Source of the DNA: Sinonovacula constricta
Taxonomy: Eukaryota > Mollusca > Bivalvia > Cardiida > Solecurtidae
Length of the DNA: 64,000 nt
Direction: 5' to 3'
NCBI GenBank assembly: GCA_007844125.1
Contig: CM017563.1
Coordinates: 26,938,694-27,002,693, forward strand
Shown here: piece after piece, positions 1 to 10,492 of the stretch
Layout of the letters: each line of letters opens with the position of its first letter
How positions within the stretch are numbered: position 1 is the first letter of the stretch
Position numbers and translations under genes: made by a program
The notes under the pieces: model-generated
Databases searched by the model: none
Seen by the model: the letters and a program-made list of their open reading frames with translations, nothing else
Told to the model about the DNA's origin: nothing

Positions 1-2292
1 ACATTAAGATGCCGCCGACAAGTTTGATTAGGGTGCAGATTGTGTGACTGTCGGTGGAGTGTGTATCACCTACATTAAGATGCCGCCGACAAGTTTGATT
101 AGGGTACAGATAGTGTGGCTGTAGGTGAAGTGTGTATCACCTACATTAAGATGCCGCCGACAAGTTTGATTAGGGTACAGATAGTGTGACTGTCGGTGAA
201 GTGTGTATCACCTACATTAAGATGCCGCCGACAAGTTTGATTAGGGTACAGATTGTGTGACTGTCGGTGAAGTGTGTATCACCTACATTAAGATGCCGCC
301 GACAAGTTTGATTAGGGTACAGATTCTGTGGCTGTCGGTGGAGTGTGTATCACCTACATTAAGATGCCGCCGACAAGTTTGATTAGGGTACAGATAGTGT
401 GGCTGTAGGTGAAGTGTGTATCACCTACATTAAGATGCCGCCGACAAGTTTGATTAGGGTGCAGATAGTGTGACTGTCGGTGAAGTGTGTATCACCTACA
501 TTAAGATGCCGCCGACAAGTTTGATTAGGGTACAGATTGTGTGACTGTCGGTGAAGTGTGTATCACCTACATTAAGATGCCGCCGACAAGTTTGATTAGG
601 GTACAGATTGTGTGGCTGTCGGTGAAGTGTGTATCACCTACATTAAGGTGCCGCCGACAAGTTTGATTAGGGTACAGATTGTGTGGCTGTCGGTGAAGTG
701 TGTATCACCTACATTAAGATGCCGCCGACAAGTTTGATTAGGGTACAGATTGTGTGACTGTCGGTGAAGTGTGTATCACCTACATTAAGATGCCGCCGAC
801 AAGTTTGATTAGGGTACAGATTCTGTGGCTGTCGGTGGAGTGTGTATCACCTACATTAAGATGCCGCCGACAAGTTTGATTAGGGTACAGATAGTGTGGC
901 TGTAGGTGAAGTGTGTATCACCTACATTAAGATGCCGCCGACAAGTTTGATTAGGGTGCAGATAGTGTGACTGTCGGTGAAGTGTGTATCACCTACATTA
1001 AATGCCGCCGACAAGTTTGATTAGGGTACAGATAGTGTGGCTGTCGGTAAAGTGTGTATCACCTACATTAAGATGCCGCCGACAAGTTTGATTAGGGTAC
1101 AGATAGTGTGGCTGTCGGTGAAGTGTGTATCACCTACATTAAGATGCCGCCGACAAGTTTGATTAGGGTACAGATAGTGTGGCTGTAGGTGAAGTGTGTA
1201 TCACCTACATTAAGATGCCGCCGACAAGTTTGATTAGGGTACAGATAGTGTGACTGTCGGTGAAGTGTGTATCACCTACATTAAGATGCCGCCGACAAGT
1301 TTGATTAGGGTACAGATAGTGTGGCTGTCGGTGAAGTGTGTATCACCTACATTAAGATGCCGCCGACAAGTTTGATTAGGGTACAGATAGTGTGACTGTC
1401 GGTGAAGTGTGTATCACCTACATTAAGATGCCGCCGACAAGTTTGATTAGGGTACAGATAGTGTGACTGTCGGTGAAGTGTGTATCACCTACATTTGGAT
1501 GCCGCCGACAAGTTTGATTAGGGTACAGATAGTGTGACTGTCGGTGAAGTGTGTATCACCTACATTAAGATGCCGCCGACAAGTTTGATTAGGGTACAGA
1601 TAGTGTGACTGTCGGTGAAGTGTGTATCACCTACATTAAGATGCCGCCGACAAGTTTGATTAGGGTGCAGATTGTGTGGCTGTCGGTGAAGTGTGTATCA
1701 CCTACATTAAGATGCCGCCGACAAGTTTGATTAGGGTACAGATATTGTGACTGTCGGTGAAGTGTGTATCACCTACATTAAGATGCCGCCGACAAGTTTG
1801 ATTAGGGTACAGATAGTGTGACTGTCGGTGAAGTGTGTATCACCTACATTAAGATGCCGCCGACAGGTTTGATTAGGGTGCAGATTGTTTGACTGTCGGT
1901 GGAGTGTGTATCACCTGCATTGAGATGCCGCCGACAAGTTTGATTAGGGTGCAGATTGTGTGACTGTCGGTGAAGTGTGTATCACCTACATTAAGATGCC
2001 GCCGACAAGTTTGATTAGGGTACAGATAGCGTGGCTGTCGGTGAAGTGTGTATCACCTACATTAAGATGCCGCCGACAAGTTTGATTAGGGTGCAGATTG
2101 TGTGGCTGTCGGTGAAGTGTGTATCACCTACATTAAGATGCCGCCGACAAGTTTGATTAGGGTACAGATAGTGTGGCTGTCGGTGAAGTGTGTATCACCT
2201 ACATTAAGATGCCGCCGACAAGTTTGATTAGGGTGCAGATTGTGTTACTGTCGTTGAAGTGTGTATCACCTACGTTAAGATGCCGCCGACAA
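1..2292. repeat. 71-bp satellite array (about 32 copies)
   Basis: Units beginning acattaagatgccgccgaca recur every 71 bp (starts at 1, 72, 143, 214 and onward) until the array stops at about 2292. Copies differ by a few substitutions (tacagat/tgcagat, gtgtggct/gtgtgact, ctgtcggt/ctgtaggt), and one has a 1-bp deletion near 1001. Diagnostic variants recur 497 bp apart (7 x 71), so amplification was in multi-unit blocks. The array reaches the left edge, so its full length is unknown. It lies just upstream of a receptor exon on the same strand and is inferred to be intronic. Confidence 0.97.
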
Positions 2293-2820
2293 GGACCTAA
2301 TTTGAAAACCGTAGAGTAAATGAACAACTTTAAATAAAGTAGAACCCACAGCAGTTGGCCATTAGTAGAAAGTAATTAAATGTCGTTTAATATTTTCTTT
2401 CGTAATCATTAATTTAACTAACCTCATCCCCACTTTTTCCCGACAATTTTTATGTATGCTTATAAAACTGCTTATATTTAAATACTGATTTACGAACTAT
2501 TAATTAACAACATCCAACTGTAGTCTACTTTGATGAAGTATTGTCTATAAAACAAGAATACAATAATAATAAAAATATGAATATGATTATTATGACGATT
2601 ATGATGATAACGCTGTCAGATAGATAAGCTTTACGGTGATAAACAACTTTCCAAGTGTTTGGATATTTAAGCGCAATATCCGTTCTATTTTATCAAATGT
2701 TAAATTAAATAGAGTCACCTAAACAACTTTTCAACTGCTGTCAACTCATTCAACATTATCGCCGTCAAATGTTAGGAAAAACAACACCACAACTGTCCAA
2801 ATTGTTGTCTCGTCACCCAG
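2293..2820 (+). other. AT-rich intron sequence before the TM6-TM7 exon
   Basis: This is AT-rich unique-looking DNA with short AAT/GAT runs around 2566-2610. I see no additional exon. It ends with a pyrimidine-rich stretch and CAG at 2818-2820, a plausible 3' splice site for the exon starting at 2821. Confidence 0.6.
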
Positions 2821-2983
2821 GGGCAGTATCCGTGCCATGTTCACCCTGATGCCTCTGCTAGGCCTCACATGGATCGTTAGCCTCCTGGTGCCCCTCAGTG
2901 TGGTGTTCCACTACTTGTTCGTCATTATCAACACCGTCCAGGGCATGTGTATCTTCTTCTTGCACTGTATTTGCAATGACGAG
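2821..2983 (+). CDS. Adhesion (family B2) GPCR, TM6-TM7 exon
   Basis: This exon encodes the last two transmembrane helices of an adhesion-type G-protein-coupled receptor. The peptide contains FTLMPLLGLTWIVSLL, the family-B2 TM6 signature, then YLFVIINTVQGMCIFFLHC, the TM7 and QG-x-FIF-x-HC signature. The acceptor is CAG at 2818-2820. The first base completes a codon begun in an upstream exon, and 54 codons follow. The donor is GTAAGC at 2984 directly after a GAG codon (phase 0). Reading through the donor gives a non-family tail, which supports splicing there. The earlier helices and the extracellular/GAIN region are not in the window and must lie upstream of the 71-bp array. The receptor would act in the plasma membrane; ligand and G-protein partner cannot be judged. 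The match excludes a random ORF; the subfamily is not assignable. Confidence 0.88.
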
Positions 2984-3800
2984 GTAAGCGGAACACAGAG
3001 AGTACACAGATGTAACAATCTGCAATATTCAAATACACATATCTTTGATAAATACAAAATTCAAATATTAATTTAATACATTTTGGCATTTTTTCGAAGC
3101 AGACATTTGATCCCGAACCATATTATTAGGTAAGTTCTTTAGAATTAAATAGCGTATATGGAGCGAGCGTTGTTATAACCCATTTTGAAACAAAAACTCG
3201 TTCTGAGATAATTACCTCAAAACATTTTTGTTTGTTCAAAACGAGTTGAAAAGTCCTACCACTTTTAAAATAACCCATTTTGAAATATACTTTTTATAAA
3301 ATGCCTAAAGTCACTTTTGACACATTTGTTGTTGTGGATCATTATGAATATACTTTATACCAAAACTAACTCGGCATGAAAGCTGTAATGGGCTTTTCAA
3401 CAAATAACAAAAATCGACAGAAAATGTATTTTTTCACTTTTTACATGTTGGAAAACAGATATATATGACAAAAACAATCAAAAGAAGCTAGAAATATATA
3501 TTTGAGGGCCTAAAATGGGCTTACCAGCAAATTGCAAAATGGACTGAAAACAACATTGTCCTACTTTTCTTTTCATTTACATATATCTGATTTTCGATAT
3601 GCAAATAGCGAAAATTATATTTTGTGTCGTTTTTACAATATTTTACAGCTAAGATAATAATTTAATGGTTAAGGTGTCCTACCACTATCACTGTGCCGGT
3701 ACCGAATCCACACTTTGACGGTATGAATCCACTTTGCCGGAATCGAATCGAATCTTCTTTTTTTAGAAACTTAGCGATCTAGACTTAACGTCTGCTTTCC
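2984..3800 (+). other. Receptor intron, AT-rich part before the 29-bp array
   Basis: AT-rich intron sequence with no coding signature. Related motifs (aacccattttgaaa, at about 3178 and 3272) recur loosely. A short stretch around 3690-3750 repeats gaatccac/gccggaatcg motifs. Nothing else is recognisable. Confidence 0.55.
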
Positions 3801-6800
3801 ACATGGTTTGTTGTTGCAATTGTCTTGCCATGTGGTGTGTTTTTACAGGGGTCGTGCCATGTGGTGTGCTGTTACAGGGGTCTTGCCATGTGATGTGTTG
3901 TTACAGGGGTCTTGCCATGTGGTGTGCTGTTACAGGGGTCTTACCATGTGGTGTGTTGTTGCAATTGTCTTGCCATGTAGTGTGTTCTTGCAATTGTCTT
4001 GCCATGAGGTGTGTTGTGTGTTGTTGCAATTGTCTTGACATGTGGTGTGTTGTTGCAGGTGTCTTGCCATGTGGTGTGTTGTTGCAAGTGTCTTGCCATG
4101 TGGTGTGTTGTTGCTATTGTCTTGACATGTGGTGTGTTGTTGCAAGTGTCTTGACATGTAGTGTGTTGTTGCAGGTGTCTTGCCATGTGGTGTGTTGTTG
4201 CAAGTGTATTGCTATGTGGTTTGTTGTTGCAATTGTCTTGCCATGTAGTGTGTTGTTGCAATTGTCTTGACATGTGGTGTGTTGTTGCAATTGTCTTGCC
4301 ATGTGGTGTGTTGTTGCAATTGTCTTGACATGTAGTGTGTTGTTGCAAGTGTCTTGACATGTGGTGTGTTGTTGCAATTGTCTTGCCATGTGGTGTGTTG
4401 TTGCAATTGTCTTGCCATGTGTAGTGTTGTTGCAATTGTCTTGCCATGTGGTGTGTTGTTGCAAGTGTCTTGCCATGTGGTGTGTTGTTGCAACTGTCTT
4501 GCCATGTGGTGTGTTGTTGCAAGTGTCTTGCCATGTGGTGTGTTGTTGCAATTGTCTTGCCATGTGTTGTGTTCTTGCAAGTGTCTTGCCATGTGGTGTG
4601 CTGTTGCAAGTGTCTTGCCATGTGGTGTGTTGTTGCAATTGTCTTGCTATGTGGTGTGTTGTTGCAAGTGTCTTGCCATGTGTTGTGTTGTTGCAATTGT
4701 TTTGACATGTGGTGTGTTTTTACCGGGGTCTTGCCGTGTGGTGTGTTGTTACAGGGGTCGTGCCATGTGGTGTGCTGTAAAAGGGGTCTTGCCATGTGAT
4801 GTGTTGTTGCAATTGACTTGCCATGTGGTGTGTTGTTGCAATTGTCTTGACATGTGGTGTGTTGTTGCAGGTGTCTTGCCATGTGGTGTGTTGTTGCAGG
4901 TGTCTTGAGATGTGGTGTGTTGTTGCAGGTGTCTTGAGATGTGGTGTGTTGTTGCAGGTGTCTTGAGATGTGGTGTGTTGTTGCAGGTGTCTTGACATGT
5001 GGTGTGTTGTTGCAGGTGTCTTGACATGTGGTGTGTTGTTGCAAGTGTCTTGACATGTGGTGTGTTGTTGCAAGTGTCTTGACATGTGGTGTGTTGTTGC
5101 AGGTGTCTTGCCATGTGGTGTGTTGTTGCAGGTGTCTTGAGATGTGGTGTGTTGTTGCAGGTGTCTTGAGATGTGGTGTGTTGTTGCAGGTGTCTTGACA
5201 TGTGGTGTGTTGTTGCAGGTGTCTTGACATGTGGTGTGTTGTTGCAAGTGTCTTGACATGTGGTGTGTTGTTGCAATTGTCTTGCCATGTGGTGTGTTGT
5301 TGCAGGTGTCTTGACATGTAGTGTGTTGTTGCAGGTGTCTTGACATGTGGTGTGTTGTTGCAGGTGTCTTGACATGTGGGGTGTTGTTGCAAGTGTCTTG
5401 ACATGTGTTGTGGTGTTGCCAGTGTCTTGACATGTAGTGTGTTGTTGCAGGTGTCTTGACATGTGGGGTGTTGTTGCAGGTGTCTTGACATGTGGTGTGT
5501 TGTTGCAAGTGTCTTGACATGTGGTGTGTTGTTGCAGGTGTCTTGGCATGTGGGGTGTTGTTGCAGGTGTCTTGACATGTGGGGTGTTGTTGCAAGTGTC
5601 TTGACATGTGTTGTGGTGTTGCCAGTGTCTTGCCATGTGGTGTGTTGTTACAGGGGTCTTGACATGTGGTGTGTTGTTGCAATTGTCTTGCCATGTGGTG
5701 TGTTGTTGCAATTGTCTTGCCATGTGGTGTGTTGTTCCAAGTGTCTTGCCATGTGGTGTGTTGTTGCAATTCTCTTGCCATGTGGTGTGTTGTTTCAAGT
5801 GTCTTGCAATGTGGTGTGTTGTTGCAATTGTCTTGCAATGTGGGGTGTTGTTGCAAATGTCTTGACATGTGTTGTGGTGTTGCCAGTGTCTTGACATGTA
5901 GTGTGTTGTTGCAGGTGTCTTGACATGTGGGGTGTTGTTGCAGGTGTCTTGACATGTGGTGTGTTGTTGCAATTGTCTTGACATGTGGTGTGTTGTTGCA
6001 ATTGTCTTGCCATGTGGTGTGTTGGTGCAAGTGTCTTGCCATGTGGTGTGTTGGTGCAAATGTCTTGCCATGTGGTGTGTTGTTGCAAGTGACTTGAGAT
6101 GTGGTGTGCTGTTACAGGGGTCTTGCCATGTGGTGTGTTGTTACAGGGGTCTTGTCATGTGGTGTGTTGTTGCAGGTGTCTTGACATGTAGTGTGTCGTT
6201 ACAGGGGTCTTGTCATGTGGTGTGTCGTTGCAATTGTCTTGCTATGTGGTTTGTTGTTGCAATTGTCTTGACATGTGGTGTGTTGTTGCAATTGTCTTGA
6301 CATGTGGTGTGTGTTTGCAGGTGTCTTGACATGTGGTGTGTGTTTGCAGGTGTTTTGACATGTAGTGTGTTGTTGCAAGTGTCTTGCCATGTGGTGTGTT
6401 GTTGCAAGTGTCTTGCTATGTGGTTTGTTGTTGCAATTGTCTTGACATGTGGTGTGTTGTTGCAGGTGTTTTGTCATGTGGTGTGTTGTTGCAATTGTCT
6501 TGACATGTAGTGTGTTGTTGCAAGTGTCTTGCCATGTGGTGTGTTGTTGCAATTGTCTTGCCATGTGGTGTGTTCTTGCAAGTGTCTTGCCATGTGGTGT
6601 GCTGTTGCAACTGTCTTGCCATGTGGTGTGTTGTTGCAATTGTCTTGCTATGTGGTGTGGTGTTGCCAGTGTCTTGACATGTAGTGTGTTGTTGCAGGTG
6701 TCTTGACATGTAGTGTGTTGTTGCAGGTGTCTTGACATGTGGTGTGTTGTTGCAGGTGTCTTGACATGTGGTGTGTTGTTGCAGTTGTCTTGCCATGTGG

Positions 6801-9800
6801 TGTGTTGTTGCAATTGTCTTGACATGTGGTGTGTTGTTGCAATTGTCTTGCCATGTGGTGTGTTGGTGCAAGTGTCTTGCCATGTGGTGTGTTGGTGCAA
6901 ATGTCTTGCCATGTGGTGTGTTGTTGCAAGTGACTTGAGATGTGGTGTGCTGTTACAGGGGTCTTGCCGTGTGGTGTGTTGTTACAAGTGTCTTGTCATG
7001 TGGTGTGTTGTTGCAGGTGTCTTGACATGTGGTGTGTCGTTGCAATTGTCTTGCCATGTGGTGTGTTGTTGCAAGTGTCTTGACATGTGGTGTGTTGTTG
7101 CAATTGTCTTGACATGTGGTTGTGTTTGCAGGTGTTTTGACATGTGGTGTGTGTTTGCAGGTGTTTTGACATGTAGTGTGTTGTTGCAAGTGTCTTGCCA
7201 TGTGGTGTGTTGTTGCAAGTGTCTTGCTATGTGGTTTGTTGTTGCAATTGTCTTGACATGTGGTGTGTTGTTGCAGGTGTCTTGCCATGTGGTGTGTTGT
7301 TGCAATTGTCTTGACATGTAGTGTGTTGTTGCAAGTGTCTTGCCATGTGGTGTGTTGTTGCAATTGTCTTGCCATGTCGTGTGGTGTTGCAGGTGTCTTG
7401 CCATGTGGTGTGTTGTTGCAATTGTCTTGCCATGTGGTGTGTTCTTGCAAGTGTCTTGCCATGTGGTGTGCTGTTGCAACTGTCTTGCCATGTGGTGTGT
7501 TGTTGCAATTGTCTTGCTATGTGGTGTGTTGTTGCAAGTGTCTTGCCATGTGTTGTGTTGTTGCAATTGTTTTGACATGTGGTGTGTTTTTACCGGGGTC
7601 TTGCCGTGTGGTGTGTTGTTACATGCGTCGTGCCATGTGGTGTGCTGTAAAAGGGGTCTTGCCATGTGATGTGTTGTTGCAATTGACTTGCCATGTAGTG
7701 TGTTGTTGCAATTGTCTTGACATGTAGTGTGTTGTTGCAGGTGTCTTGACATGTGGGGTGTTGTTGCAGGTGTCTTGACATGTGGGGTGTTGTTGCAGGT
7801 GTCTTGACATGTGGTGTGTTGTTGCAAGTGTCTTGACATGTGGTGTGTTGTTGCAATTGTCTTGACATGTGGTGTGTTGTTGCAATTGTCTTGCCATGTG
7901 GTGTGTTGTTGCAAGTGTCTTGCCATGTGGTGTGTTGTTGCAGGTGTCTTGACATGTGGGGTGTTGTTGCAAGTGTCTTGACATGTGTTGTGGTGTTGCC
8001 AGTGTCTTGACATGTAGTGTGTTGTTGCAGGTGTCTTGACATGTGGGGTGTTGTTGCAGGTGTCTTGACATGTGGTGTGTTGTTGCAATTGTCTTGCCAT
8101 GTGGTGTGTTGTTGCAATTGTTTTGACATGTGGTGTGTTGTTGCAATTGTCTTGCCATGTGGTGTGTTGGTGCAAGTGTCTTGCCATGTGGTGTGTTGGT
8201 GCAAATGTCTTGCCATGTGGTGTGTTGTTGCAAGTGACTTGAGATGTGGTGTGCTGTTACAGGGGTCTTGCCATGTGGTGTGTTGTTACAGGGGTCTTGT
8301 CATGTAGTGTGTTGTTGCAGGTGTCTTGACATGTAGTGTGTCGTTGCAATTGTCTTGCCATGTGGTGTGTTGTTGCAAGTGTCTTGACATGTGGTGTGTT
8401 GTTGCAATTGTCTTGACATGTGGTGTGTGTTTGCAGGTGTTTTGACATGTGGTGTGTGTTTGCAGGTGTTTTGACATGTAGTGTGTTGTTGCAAGTGTCT
8501 TGCCATGTGTTGTGTTGTTGCAATTGTCTTGCCATGTGGTGTGTTGTTGCAAGTGTTTTAACATGTGGTGTGTTGTTGCAATTGTCTTGTCATGTGGTTT
8601 GTTGTTGTAATTGTCTTGCCATGTTGTGTGTTGTTGCAATTGTATTGACATGTGGTGTGTTGTTGCAATTGTCTTGCCATGTGGTGTGTTGTTGCAATTG
8701 TCTTGCCATGTGGTGTGTTGTTGCAATCGTCTTGACATGTGGTGTATTGTTGCAGGTGTCTTAACATGTGATGTGTTGTTGCAGGTGTCTTGACATGTGG
8801 TGTGTTGTTGCAAGTGTCTTGACATGTGGTGTGTTGTTGCAATTGTCTTGCCATGTGGTGTGTTGTTGCAAGTGTCTTGCCATGTGGTGTGTTGTTGCAA
8901 TTGTCTTGCCATGTGGTGTGTTGTTGCAATTGTCTTGCCATGTGGTGTGTTGTTGCAGGTGTCTTGCCATGTGGTGTGTTGTTGCAATTGTCTTGCCATG
9001 TGGTGTGTTGTTGCATGTGTCTTGCCATGTGGTGTGTTGTTGCAACTGTCTTGCCATGTGTTGTGTTGTTGCAAGTGTCTTGCCATGTGGTGTGTTGTTG
9101 CAATTGTCTTGACATGTGGTGTGTTGTTGCAGGGGTCTTGCCATGTGGTGTGTTGTTGCAAGTGTCTTGCCATGTGTTGTGTTGTTGCAAGTGTCTTGCC
9201 ATGTGGTGTGTTGTTGCAATTGTCTTGCCATGTGGTGTGTTGTTGCATGTGTCTTGCCATGTGGTGTGTTGTTGCAACTGTCTTGCCATGTGTTGTGTTG
9301 TTGCAAGTGTCTTGCCATGTGGTGTGTTGTTGCAATTGTCTTGCCATGTGGTGTGTTGTTGCAGGTGTCTTGCCATGTGGTGTGTTGTTGCAAGTGTCTT
9401 GCTATGTGGTGTGTTGTTGCAAGTGTCTTGACATGTGGTGTGTTGTTGCAATTGTCTTGACATGTAGTGTGTTGTTGCAAGTGTCTTGACATGTAGTGTG
9501 TTGTTGCAAGTGTCTTGCCATGTGGTGTGTTGTTGCAATTGTCTTGCCATGTGGTGTGGTGTTGCAGGTGTCTTGCCATGTGGTGTGTTGACGCAAGCGT
9601 CTTCACATGTGGTGTGTTGTTGCAATTGTCTTGCCATGTGGTGTGTTGTTGCAATTGTCTTGCCATGTGGTGTGTTGTTGCAATTGTCTTGCTATGTGGT
9701 GTGTTGTTGCAATTGTCTTGCCATATGTTGTGTTGTTGCAATTGTTTTGACATGTGGTGTGTTTTTACAGGGGTCTTGCAATGTGGTGTGTTGTTACAGG

Positions 9801-10370
9801 GGTCGTGCCATGTGGTGTGTTTTTACAGGGGTCTTGCAATGTGGTGTGTTGTTACAGGGGTCGTGCCATGTGGTATGTTTTTACAGGGGTCTTGCAATGT
9901 GGTGTGTTGTTACAGGGGTCGTGCCATGTGGTGTGCTGTTGCAATTGTCTTGCCATGTGGTGTGTTGTTGCAATTGTCTTGCCATGTGGTGTGTTGTTGC
10001 AATTGTCTTGACATAGGGTGTGTTGTTGCAATTGTCTTGACATGTAGTGTGTTGTTGCAATTGTCTTGACATGCGGGGTGTTGTTGCAATTGTCTTGACA
10101 TGTGGTGTGTTGTTGCAATTGTCTTGACATGTGGGGTGTTGTTGCAGGTGTCTTGACATGTGGTGTGTTGTTGCAATTGTCTTGCCATGTGGTGTGTTGT
10201 TGCAATTGTCTTGACATGTGGTGTGTTGTTGCAAGTGTCTTGACATGTGGTGTGTGTTTGCAGGTGTTTTGACTTGTGGTGTGTTGTTGCAAGTGTCTTG
10301 ACATGTGGTTTGTGTTTGCTGGTGTTTTGACTTGTGGTGTGTTGTTGCAAGTGTCTTAACATGTGATGAC
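3801..10370. repeat. 29-bp minisatellite, about 225 copies, inside a receptor intron
   Basis: The unit approximates tgccatgtggtgtgttgttg followed by caattgtct and recurs every 29 bp for about 6.5 kb. Variants are limited: caattg/caagtg/caggtg, gccatg/gacatg/gagatg, and an acaggggtc type. The consensus lacks stop codons in every frame on both strands. Since 29 is not a multiple of three, each frame cycles through all three phases as a 29-residue repeat: Cys/Val-rich on +, Gln/His/Thr-rich on -. The long open frames here (for example 545 codons on - at 3941-5578) follow from this and are not called as genes. Blocks are duplicated at about 2870, 841 and 1304 bp. The array runs to within about 26 bp of the next exon. 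Confidence 0.97.
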
Positions 10371-10396
10371 TACGATATATCTTTACGTGATTTCAG

Positions 10397-10492
10397 ATCC
10401 GGAGGAAGTTCCAGGAAAAACGACGCCGCTGGTCAACCACAAGGACCGGAAGTGACGCTGAGATGAGCAATCCTGGACGCAGGAAACGTGGG
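10397..10492 (+). CDS. Adhesion GPCR, first cytoplasmic-tail exon
   Basis: This is a 96-bp phase-0 exon of 32 codons, between acceptor TTTCAG (ends 10396) and donor GTAGGC (10493). It continues directly from the TM7 exon and encodes a strongly basic juxtamembrane tail starting IRRKFQEKRRRW. That resembles the (V/I)R-basic-W stretch that follows TM7 in adhesion GPCRs. The donor is weaker than consensus. The exon sits about 26 bp after the end of the 29-bp array, so the branch point and polypyrimidine tract must lie in that gap or in the last repeat units. Confidence 0.8.

Noticed and set aside
1..2292. CRISPR array
   Set aside because: Units are contiguous with no unique spacers, and the context is eukaryotic.
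3801..10370. Many long open frames on both strands (Cys-rich or Gln/His/Thr-rich repeats)
   Set aside because: They are the translation of a stop-free 29-bp unit in cyclic frames. They overlap each other on both strands, have no unique flanking coding sequence and lie inside a receptor intron.
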